DNA of 64,000 nt, taken from Arctopsyche grandis (Eukaryota; Arthropoda; Insecta; Trichoptera; Hydropsychidae). The stretch covers positions 3,539,001 to 3,603,000 of the forward strand of contig NC_135361.1 of NCBI RefSeq assembly GCF_051622035.1, given 5' to 3'. The notes beneath the pieces are model-generated. The model was not told the DNA's origin. It saw nothing but the letters and a program-made list of their open reading frames with translations, and did no database searches. This document shows, piece after piece, positions 33,007-42,600 of the stretch. Positions within the stretch are counted from its first letter, which is position 1. Each line of letters opens with the position of its first letter. Position numbers and translations under genes: made by a program.

Positions 33007-33370
33007 TTAAAACCAGCAGAATGGACTATTGGTTTGCATATGATGCTTTGAACAAAGTGGTCATGGGTTAAAATCCCAGTGGTTTCTGTTGGCCAGACCT
33101 TGGATTTGTGACTCTAGGTCGATCGTTTCCTATCAGAGTTTGCAAATTTATCTTATTTTCATTGAAACGGTGCCAACAAATTGGCAACCTTACCCATTTT
33201 CTCGCAAATTTCGAGTTAATTTACAAATTTGACCATATATGTCTCTGTGGTTGTTAATTGATATTTATTTACTTTGTATAATAATACTTGTATCAAGTGT
33301 ACAATATTTATGGCCAGAAAGGCGCATTGGGGTTACCTGTTAGGCTTTCTGGTATAAATTAAAAATAAAT
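33007..33370 (+). mobile_element. tRNA-derived SINE
   Basis: Head ccagcagaatggactattgg, B-box-like gggttaaaatccc, core gactctaggtcgatcgtttc and cagagtttgcaaatttatc, and 3' stem ggccagaaaggcgc...aggctttctgg. It faces the minus copy at 33597-33975, so the two could form a hairpin. Confidence 0.8.
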
Positions 33371-33596
33371 AAGATTTCCCTTTTCTCATTATAACAAACG
33401 GCTTATTCTAAATTAAATATGTTATTAAAACTATACTGAATGGATGTTGACTCAAGTATATGCAAAATACTGAAGTTATAGACGAATTTTTTAATATTTT
33501 GAAATCTGCATCTCATTGTATAAAAAAAGTAGAAGAGATAATGGGGACTGGTTAGGAAGAGCATCTCAAGGCATGCTAGTTTTATTTATTAATTTT

Positions 33597-33975
33597 TTTA
33601 TTTATACCAGGAAGGCCTAACAGTTAGCCCCAATGCGCCTTCCTGGCCAGAAACATTGTACATTTGGTACATAGATAATATTATACAAAGTAAATTCATA
33701 TCAATTAACAAATATGTAAATTTGCAGCATTATAAACAATTCAGCAAAATCGGAGATTACGGAAAGCTCGAGATTTGCAAGAAAATGGGTAAGGTTGCCA
33801 AAATGTTGGAACCGTTTCAATAAAAATCAGATATATTGGCAATCTCTGGTAGGAAACGATTGACCTAGAGCCACAAATTCAAGGTCTGGTCAGCAGAAAC
33901 CAGTAGGATTTGAACCCGTGACCACTTTGTTCAAAGCATTATATGCTATCCACTAGTCTATTCTGCTGCACATAC
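33597..33975 (-). mobile_element. tRNA-derived SINE
   Basis: The same subfamily as 33007-33370 in the opposite orientation: accaggaaggcctaacag and gcgccttcctggcc at the 3' end, core aggaaacgattgacctagag, and cgggttcaaatcc-type B box on minus near 33915. Confidence 0.8.
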
Positions 33976-34375
33976 GTTTTTGTGGGTTTGGATGAAAACC
34001 TTTCCTACTTATTCCGACATTACATCGTCATCGTCATCGCCCAGCCTTGAAAATATTCCATCGATGACTTCAAATATCGTACTCCATAGCCTTTTTACTG
34101 CCACTTATTTTTAATACGATAGTATTAGTAATTGGGTAAGAGAACCAGGTTCTTGTAGTGGTTTCAAAAGTACATGTAATGATAATTGCAAACATAGAAA
34201 GGCATAGAAGGAAAAATATTTAAATATTTTTCACTTTGGAATCCAAATTTCAGTGTTGACTCAATTTTATGCTTGAAAATAAAATTTGACAACCATTTAC
34301 TTTTATTGCTGATAATAAAGTCAAACAAGCTGTAGCCTCGTTCATTTTGTCAATTGCACTGGCAATTTAAATATC
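33976..34375. other. Oxidase upstream region
   Basis: Immediate 5' flank of the D-amino-acid oxidase gene. No core promoter motif is evident and no element recognised. Confidence 0.35.
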
Positions 34376-35907
34376 ATGAAAAAAGTTTTGATAATCGGTG
34401 CAGGTGTATCCGGATTAGGATCCGCCATAAGAATCAAGGAAAAATTTCCTGATTTCAAGGTACATATCTCACAGTATAATTCAATACATACAGATATTTG
34501 TTGAAAACATATTTTTTTAACTAAAACATTGTGTACAGGTGACAATCGCTACAAAAGATATCACTCCAAATACAACCGGAGATGGATCAGCCGGACTTTG
34601 GGGCCCGTTTATCTTGGGCAGCACTCCAGATGATAAAGTTGTGTGAGTTATAAGTACATACAAACATATATTGCAATGCTTTTATCTACATTTTTATTTA
34701 CACGTTCAATTGTTAGTAGTATATATATATAAAAATAAGTATCAACTTTTTCAGACAATGGAGTCGTGAAACGCATGACTTTTTTCTATATTTATGGAGA
34801 GAAGGACTTGCAGGATCGTGTCTCATACCTTGTCTACGAGTAGACAAAACTAAAAATCCACTACCTTCATGGAAACACGTCGTATTTGGTTTCAAAGAAT
34901 TAAACGAAGTTGAACTTGAAGTTTGGAAATCGATTTATTCAATGGACGACATCCAGTGATTTTACTTTATCAACTATATTTACTTTTATGCTTACATGAA
35001 AGTAATATGGGTGTAATATGTTTGCAGATCAGCGTTTTCTTTTGTGACGTTTACTTGTGAACCGAAGCATCTTTTGAAATATTTAATGGATAGATTCTAC
35101 AAGCTCGGAGGAAAAATTGTTCAACGAGAAATAAAATCAATTGATAATTTGTCGGACGAAGACTATGATATAATAATAAATTGCTCGGGATTGGGGGCAA
35201 AATATATCGTACCTGATCCAAAGGTTATTCCCGTGAGAGGGCAAGTTGCAAGAGTTAGTATTATATGAAATATCTAGTACTTCGTCTCCGGATTCATTAT
35301 AATATTGAAAATACATATATTACATGTCGTTTTATTAATGTTTACATAGGTAAAGGCTCCGTGGATTTATCACGTATTACTTGATGAATCTGATGATGGA
35401 AATTATATCATACCAAAGTATACATATATATTAATATTATTATACATATGTACATATGTTTATCCAACTATACATATTTTCTAATTTTAGTACTGACACT
35501 GTAGTTTTGGGTGGTACTCATCAAGAAAATGACTTCAATACTAATATTTGCAAAGAAGATAGCAAATTCATTAGACAAGGTTGTGAACACATAGTTCCGG
35601 GACTAAAAGTGAGACATTAAATTTTCATTTTTATCTTTTATTTATATGTACATATATATATACTCATTTATTGTGCAAACTTTGTATTTTGTAGAATATT
35701 GAAACATTATTTGAATGGGTAGGATTGAGACCCGGCCGTGATAGTGTACGCTTGGAGAGTGGTAGTATGAGAAATAATAAATCAAAATTAATCATACACA
35801 ATTACGGTCACGGTGGCAGTGGGGTGACTCTATTTTGGGGCTGTGCAAGAGAAGTAGTTGACATACTTACTAGCGCATTAGACGAAACATCTAAAAGTAA
35901 ACTATAA
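34376..35907 (+). CDS. D-amino-acid / D-aspartate oxidase, peroxisomal
   Basis: Seven exons: 34376-34459, 34539-34642, 34755-34955, 35028-35253, 35350-35417, 35491-35608 and 35695-35907, joining to 1014 nt (337 aa), the usual family length. Known role: FAD-dependent oxidative deamination of D-amino acids to keto acids, ammonia and H2O2. Seen: N-terminal FAD-binding GAGVSG (8-13); GDGSAGLWGP; INCSGLGAKYI; VRGQVARVKAPW; YIIP with Tyr224 at the active-site lid; GLRPGRDSVRLES with Arg279 matching the substrate-carboxylate Arg; the family signature HNYGHGGSG (302-310); and a C-terminal SKL peroxisomal signal. GGTHQ replaces the GGTRQ of vertebrate D-aspartate oxidase, so D-Asp versus neutral D-amino-acid specificity is open. 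All introns are short. The last exon is partly duplicated at 16815-17120. Confidence 0.94.
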
Positions 35908-35950
35908 TTAATATTATCTGTACTAGAATGTTGCATGTATTGAAGATATA

Positions 35951-35991
35951 TTATATCAAATCAAAATCAATGACATCTTTTACTAAACCTT
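35951..35991 (-). CDS. Displaced C-terminal tail of EcKL 3' exon B
   Basis: Minus-strand codons read LVKDVIDFDLI then a TAA stop. They match in position the end of exon A (MVKDFINLNVL). They are separated from the rest of exon B (36710-37100) by the solo LTR at 35992-36705. The stop lies 43 bp from the oxidase stop on the opposite strand. Confidence 0.8.
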
Positions 35992-36709
35992 TGTAAGGCA
36001 GGGAAGGTATGTTGACCGTATCCCGGCTTAACGAAACACATGTTGTGTAGTTTGTAAGAGGATCGTTTATTTTTGTTCAATTGTTACAATGGTTATTGTA
36101 TGTACGAAGAGGTTGGGCTTCGGAGAAGTGAGCTGGTTGAACTCCAGAGGTTCACTCTGGTGTTGGGAGCTGGTGCGTCGCTTTATATACGTTCTGGCTT
36201 GAAGCGTGCCGCGTGCAGATGCTTTGTCTTCGTTTCCAGGACGTGTGTGTTAGGGACACGTGTTGACCTGTTTTTGAGGCATGTGTGTTCGGTACACGTG
36301 TGGTTTATAGCTGTGGGGTCAATGGGGGGGAGAATGGGTCGTGTGCCACGCGTAAATGACTTTTCAGACATATGTTACGGTTGCCTGATGACATCACTAG
36401 AGCCCGGAATCTGTAGGGGCCAGAAACGTGCCGCCTATTGTTCAATTGTTGTAAATGCTTTGTAAAAAAGGTTCGGCAAACCTTTAACAATGCATTTACA
36501 ATATTTGAACAATAAACAGCCCCTTCAGATTCCGGGCTCTAGACATCACTGTTGGGTTTCGTTCGTTTTACGATCGAGCGATGAACTCTTTCTTCTGGAA
36601 TGGTCGAAGGGGACGTTGCCTTTGAGTTATGCATGTTTGTAGAGGATCGATGAAGAGATCACTGGTTTTGATTCGTAATAGCACAAGCCGTGCTAGATTC
36701 CTACACCTT
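35988..36709 (-). mobile_element. Solo LTR, family A (copy 3), in a coding exon
   Basis: The LTR runs 35992-36705 and has a 4-bp duplication cctt at 35988-35991 and 36706-36709. On minus it opens tgtaggaatctagcac and closes ccctgccttaca, with a TATA box (gtatataaag, about 36187) and an AATAAA. It is interrupted by a palindromic MITE (36397-36542). No internal region remains. Insertion is in the last coding exon of an EcKL gene, same strand as that gene. It is probably the youngest of the family A copies, since its ends and duplication are intact. Confidence 0.9.
36391..36548. mobile_element. Palindromic MITE nested in the solo LTR
   Basis: Element 36397-36542, with terminal inverted repeats ctagagcccggaatctg and cagattccgggctctag and much of the interior also self-complementary (caattgttgtaaatgctttg against aatgcatttacaatatttg). 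The 6-bp duplication acatca is at 36391-36396 and 36543-36548. Non-coding. Confidence 0.8.
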
Positions 36710-37100
36710 GAAAAAAATTTCGATATCTAGTTTTCGATGATTCGTTTTTCAGTTGGTAGCCAAACGTCTTCAGTTTTACCAATTCATCACAATCAGGTAT
36801 GTCGGCAACTTCGTCTAAAGTTGAACGCATTATTATAATAGACATACAGAAACCATATGCCGAGTGCAACTTCATGTGTTTTTTTAAAACTTCTTTCGGA
36901 TAGCGCACGTTTACATCACACTTCAATCTAGCTAAATTCAGCTGAAGAAACTCGTAGTATATGTCGATAAATTCATAAAAATGTTTTCGACGCAGCTCCG
37001 TTTGAATACTACTGAATAGTATAAAGGCAGTGTCAAAATCGGGCGAACTTTGCCTAATCATTTGCCAATCTATTAGTCTCATCGACACTGGATTGTTGTC
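36693..37100 (-). CDS. Ecdysteroid-kinase-like (EcKL/CHK) 3' exon B, ends inside an LTR
   Basis: Acceptor AG at 37101-37102, then in frame DNNPVSMRLIDWQ (the DFG-like DWQ of the kinase fold), SPDFDTAFILFSS, HFYEFIDIYYEFLQLNLARL and NVRYPKEVLKKHMKL to YRNFFQG. Translation then enters the solo LTR and stops after VGI. The sibling exon A instead ends RVQGMVKDFINLNVL, so the insertion replaces about 11 native residues. No own 5' exon with the HGD catalytic loop lies between 37100 and 38288. It is therefore either an alternative last exon of the gene starting at 45373 or the remnant of a duplicate. Confidence 0.8.
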   Translation of the reverse strand, partial: DNNPVSMRLIDWQMIRQSSPDFDTAFILFSSIQTELRRKHFYEFIDIYYEFLQLNLARLKCDVNVRYPKEVLKKHMKLHSAYGFCMSIIIMRSTLDEVADIPDCDELVKLKTFGYQLKNESSKTRYRNFFQGVGI

Positions 37101-37184
37101 CTATACAAAAAAAAAAAACCATTTAGTTACTTGACTTATTTTATTTATTAATAATTTAAACTTTCAACTATACACATACAGTAT

Positions 37185-37372
37185 TGGTCACAAAGCGCTC
37201 GCCTAAAAGTCACTAAAATCTCTATAACGGAACATCTGGCAGCCGAAAATTCCATCATACTAACGACAACTATCATACTAACGGGAACTCGAGTGCCAAA
37301 TATTCCGTATTCGCGATTTTCATGGCGAAAATTGTCTTTTGGGCAATAGTGATGTGACTAATAATCCAATTA
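37185..37372 (+). repeat. Inverted partner repeat IR-1 (right copy)
   Basis: cactaaaatctctataacgg then aacatctggcagccgaaaa, gcgaaaattgtctttt and taatccaattaccatcac mirror 32483-32690. The two copies are 4.5 kb apart. Confidence 0.8.
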
Positions 37373-37580
37373 CCATCACCCAGCGACTTTCAAGAGTTTC
37401 CGGAAACCTTTGTTTAAAATTTAAAATTTCCAAAAGACTTTTATTTGAGTTTTATTAAATTTGTATCATCGAGCTACACCCATAAAATATGGGTAGCTGG
37501 GAATATTTAGCTTTTATTAAATTATATTAAAACAAATTTATTTTTTCTGAAATTAATGTACAGATGCAGATGTAAGAAAA

Positions 37581-37932
37581 ATGGCTGTGGCTATTTGCAG
37601 GTACTGTATCTGGGAATAATTGGCTATTTGCAGGTACTATATCTAAGAATTATTGACAATTTGCAGGTACTGTATCTGAGAATTATTGGCTATTTGTAGG
37701 TACTATATCTTTAAAATCAGGTACAATGCATAAGAAATAATCAAATGACTTGTGTATTTAACGACATCAAAATGTGTTTTAAACAGTTAACGCAAAATTG
37801 TTCTGAATTATCGTAATAGTTCAAAAAAATTTACAGTATTTATTTATAGAATTATTAGAATATTTTCACAGTTCATGCGCAGAAGGCTTTGCGCCTGTTG
37901 CAGATATAGTACCTGCAAATAGCCACAACCAT
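37581..37932. mobile_element. MITE with TIR-1 ends and a repeated end motif
   Basis: Left end atggctgtggctatttgcag and right end ctgcaaatagccacaaccat are inverted. The left end motif (ctatttgcaggtactatatct) is tandemly repeated about four times at a roughly 38-bp period (37591-37712). The right inner segment tcatgcgcagaaggctttgc is shared with the larger element at 43381-44445. No ORF. Confidence 0.8.
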
Positions 37933-38024
37933 AAAAAATGACTGATTTTTTTCCAATACACCTACATATGTAAGATCATGCAGGCTTTTTATCAATAAAA
38001 CATTGGTGTTTCTGATTAATTTCT

Positions 38025-38030
38025 TTTATT
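38025..38030 (-). terminator. Candidate poly(A) signal of EcKL gene A
   Basis: AATAAA on minus about 258 bp past the stop. Another lies at 38176-38181, about 107 bp past the stop. Choice uncertain. Confidence 0.35.
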
Positions 38031-38287
38031 CCATTTACAAAACAGAAAATAGATAAATAAAACTAAACACATAAAAATAAGTAAACAGATAAAATACTAT
38101 AATATATGAAATTATTATTATTCCTAAAATTTACAAAAATAATTGTATACTCTTTGTAATAATACTTATTGTCTTTTTATTATAAAAAAGCTAAATATCT
38201 TAATTTTAAGCTACTATGGTATGAACAATTTCACCTACTTAATTGATTCAATACTAGATAAAGTACAAATATAATAATAATACATGT

Positions 38288-39654
38288 CTATAAAACATTA
38301 AGGTTGATGAAATCTTTGACCATACCTTGAACACGGTATTTATACATGTTTTGAGAGTTTATATTATTCATTTTTAAGTCATCAATGTGGATCTCGTCCT
38401 TCTTTAGCATCTCATTCATATCAGGTATGTCGGCTCCTTCCATCAAGAATAAAGGCGCCGTTATACAACCCATCATCAAGCCAAAAGGCAAAAATACTCG
38501 CAAATGCTCATTGAAGGCTGACTTTGGATAGCAATCGTTGACATTCAAACCCATTCTAGACAAACTTAAACTTAAAGTTTCGTGATACAAGTTGAGTAAA
38601 TCATCGTAGTGTTGTTCACGAAGTACTCCATCGCCGCTCGAAAACATGAGATATGCTATATCAGCCACCGGAGATGTTTCTTTAACCATTTGCCAATCTA
38701 ATAACCGTACTGATACTGGTTTGTCGTTCTGAAAGCAAAAAAATAACTATGAAACATTATTATTTATTTAATATATGTAATTGGGAAAGGTTACATATCC
38801 AATGTGAATAATATTAAAATAATGAAATATGTTCGAGGAATACCATAGAATATTATTTATTTTGATATTTATTTTGACATTGTTAACTAATTACATACAC
38901 ACATATCCAGGAATTCAATGAAGGTTACACTAACAAAAGTGAATACTCATTAAAAAGCATATAATGAAACTACGGGGGCAAAAAAGCCTTAACTACATTT
39001 TAACAATGCACTTCCTCAATCAAATGAATTATCACTGATGTGCAGTAAATCTTTTTTTTTTTTGTTATATTATCCAGAGAATTAGGTCGAAAAATAAACT
39101 GCATATCGAATCACCATATACATAATATCGCTAAAGAACAGATCAACAAAAAACTTCTATATATATATATACCAATGTTTCCTCTAGGAAAATTAGTCTC
39201 CGAGCATTTAGCGCCATCTATTGAAAATTTATTAATTAATTCATTTTTCTATTGGTGTTTTATATTGTTTACATGTAGGAAGGTAGTTACCATTTTTTTT
39301 CATATTAAACAATTAAATATAAATGTTAAATTAAATATATTTAAAAGGTTTTTTAAATAAAAAAAAAATAAATATTGATTGCCTTTTTGTAATGGATTCT
39401 TTGACATAAAATATGAACATATATAAGTTAAGGTGTAATAACCCCAGATATACACATTTATTATACAAAAATATAGATGAATCATTCCCGAAATTAATAT
39501 AATATTAGTAGTAAATGCTTTTATGTGCGAGTATAATGTATTTGTATTAATCTAAATGTCATATTTATTTATTGTAATACATATGTATATGCGGGTAGCT
39601 ATTTTTCATTGATGAAATAATTTCTCTGTTTTTTCTTATTAATTTATATTTAAT

Positions 39655-39699
<45 letters not shown>

Positions 39700-42600
39700 A
39701 ATTTCCATATACATATATGCTAATTTCCAAATTTTATATGACTACGTGTACCCTTTAGTTTATTACTACCAGCGGAAACCTATAATTGGTCTTTTGTAAT
39801 GTATTTTATTATTTGTTCTGTTTTGATTTAAGACTGTTGGTTTTCTTTTTAAAATAAAATAAAATAAATAAATAAAATATGTCGCACCCCATTGTAATAC
39901 AATATAATATATTAAATAGTGTTCTAAATTATAGATAAAATTATTGTTTTAATTGTGATGGTTTCCTAATTTAATTTAAAGGATTACATTATTATACATA
40001 CATACATATATGTACATAGTGAATATTATCACGAAGTTCATAGGTACATATGTTAGTTGATAATTATAATAAATATTTCAATTTTGCATTAAAATTAGCG
40101 GTTTGGGGAGACAATTGAATTGAAAACTTAAAAAAAAGAGGACAACTATAAGGGGAGGTACCATTTCCGGTCAACTTAAAAATTTGAAAAAAATTTACGT
40201 CGTGTCGATAAGAATTTCAGTAACTAATACCAAGTTTCAGTTCGATAGGATTGACTATTGATCAAAAAATCCCCAGAATACACAGACTAGATCATAAAAA
40301 TTTGATTAGTGATCGATTCTGAGTTCGAATCAGTCAAAATCTCGAGTTCAAATTTTCGCATGATCACAAAACTTCTATCTATTGTTACTACGTACATAGA
40401 TAAAGTAAAAATTGCATTATATTAAATCCTCAATAATCACAAAAATATTTACATACATAAATACATAATCGAGAGACTTAATTATGCTATTTTGTAATTA
40501 GTAAGAGACCACTTAATATAATCAGCTACGTGTTGCTTAAATATTGTCTATTTTTCAAAAATACACCATATAATATGAAAAAGATAAAATCACCAAAGAT
40601 TTTTGGCTTTTGCAGTTTTAAATTCAAAAGCTAGCATTGCTGTGTTAAAATTGAGTATTGGAATCAATAGTGAAATTTTTTTTACACATTTCTTTCCGTA
40701 ATATTATGAGCTTATTTCGCTAGTTTTTCACTTAACTATGTTTATAAAGATTGGCTTTTTTATATCTTAGCGACTATTTTTAATCTTATCGAAACGAACT
40801 AATTCGAGCGGTAAACAATTTTAAATTGATTTAAAACCTGCTGTTGTATGGGAAGATGCAAGAGCGAGATGAACAATGGAGAGCGCATCACTCCATCCCA
40901 CTTGCTCATGCTCGTTTTCTAACGATAAGAGCCCCCTGCCTAAAATATTTCAAAGATTGATTTATCTTCGCTGCGTTAAGTAAAAAAATCGATGTGACCA
41001 ACCCACGACTTTATCTATATATGTATTTGAAGAATATAAGAAAGATAAAAAAGGTTCACGCGTACCGTTTGTGAGACCATTTTCGATATAAATTGAAGGT
41101 CGAAATAAAATAATGAACTATTATAGTTTAAAAAAAAAGACTACCAAGTTAGTACATAAAGAATACAAATATAAATTTTCAGCTTGATACGTTCAGGGGT
41201 GTGGAAAGAATCGTGGTCAAAATATTTTTGACTTTTCTAAGAGGAAAAAATCCCACTTCCAGTTTATTAAATTTGGTGAATTTTTTTTATTTTCATCACA
41301 TTGATACAAGAATTGTACTTGATTTTTTTCGTGAAGAGGACACATGTTTAAGGGGTCGAAAAAATAGTAGAAGAAAAACCGAACAAGAATAAACTACCAT
41401 TTCCGGTTGACGGATGCTTACCAAATTTTATACATAACTTGGTATTAAGCTTAAACTTCTAGATACGAAATTTCAGTTTAATAAATTGAAAGGTTTCTGA
41501 GAATAATATAAAAAACCTCGATTCTCTAGAGTAAAAGTACTACTTCCGGTTTAGGAAAAAAATATTCGAGTATAAAATTTATAATTTCTATTACATGTGA
41601 AAAAATTTCAGTCCGATTTGATTGACTGTTTGGGAGATAATAGATTGAAAAACTTAAAAAAAAAAGGACACCTATAAGGGGAGTGTCATTTCCGGTCAAC
41701 TTAATTTGAAAAAACTTTACTTCGTGTTGACAAGAATTTCAGTAACCAATAATAAGTTTCAGATCGATAGGACGAACGGTGTTCAAAAAATTCCCAAAAT
41801 ACACTGACACACAGACACACACACACATTTTTTCTAGATCATGAAAACGTGATCAGTGATCGATTCAAATTGGTCAAAATCTCAAATTCGAATTCTCGCA
41901 TGTTCACAAAACTTCATCTATTGTTACTATTGTAAACGTGATTTTTTTGCTCAGTTTTATCAATTAGTAGTAACTAGAATTGCATATGTAACAATAACCT
42001 GTTTATCAAATAAATTTAATAAAAAACAAATGAATTAGTTTACTATTAGATTAGCCATTTGTTTAAGCGGTTTATATTACAAATACTGAGCGAAGCCGAG
42101 TAAAACCAAATTATATCGAATGATTTAAGGATATATTCAGCTAGGGCTGTGGAGTTTTACAAACTACATTTTTACATAGAATACACGATCATATATAATA
42201 TGGCTATTCTGTGTGTCTGTGTAAGATAACGCTCGCCGTGCTATAATAGTCGTTTCGATTCGACATATATGTACATATGTACGTTGAATCGTACATATGT
42301 ATGTTGAATAAAACACGTACAATATATTATAATAGATGAATATAATAACGAAAGAAAAAAACTTCTATATATACTGTTTGCTACCAATTTTTCCTATAAG
42401 CTAATAAACGGCGCTAAGTCTCTGAGCATTTAACGCCATCTTTTGAAAATTAATTTAATTAATTTTTCTATTGGTATTTTATATTGTTTATATAATATGT
42501 AGGTAGTTAGGTAGTTTTTACATTTTTTTTTTTCATATTAAACAATTAAATATAAATATTTAATTAAATATATTTAAAAGGTATTTCAAAAAAATCAAAC

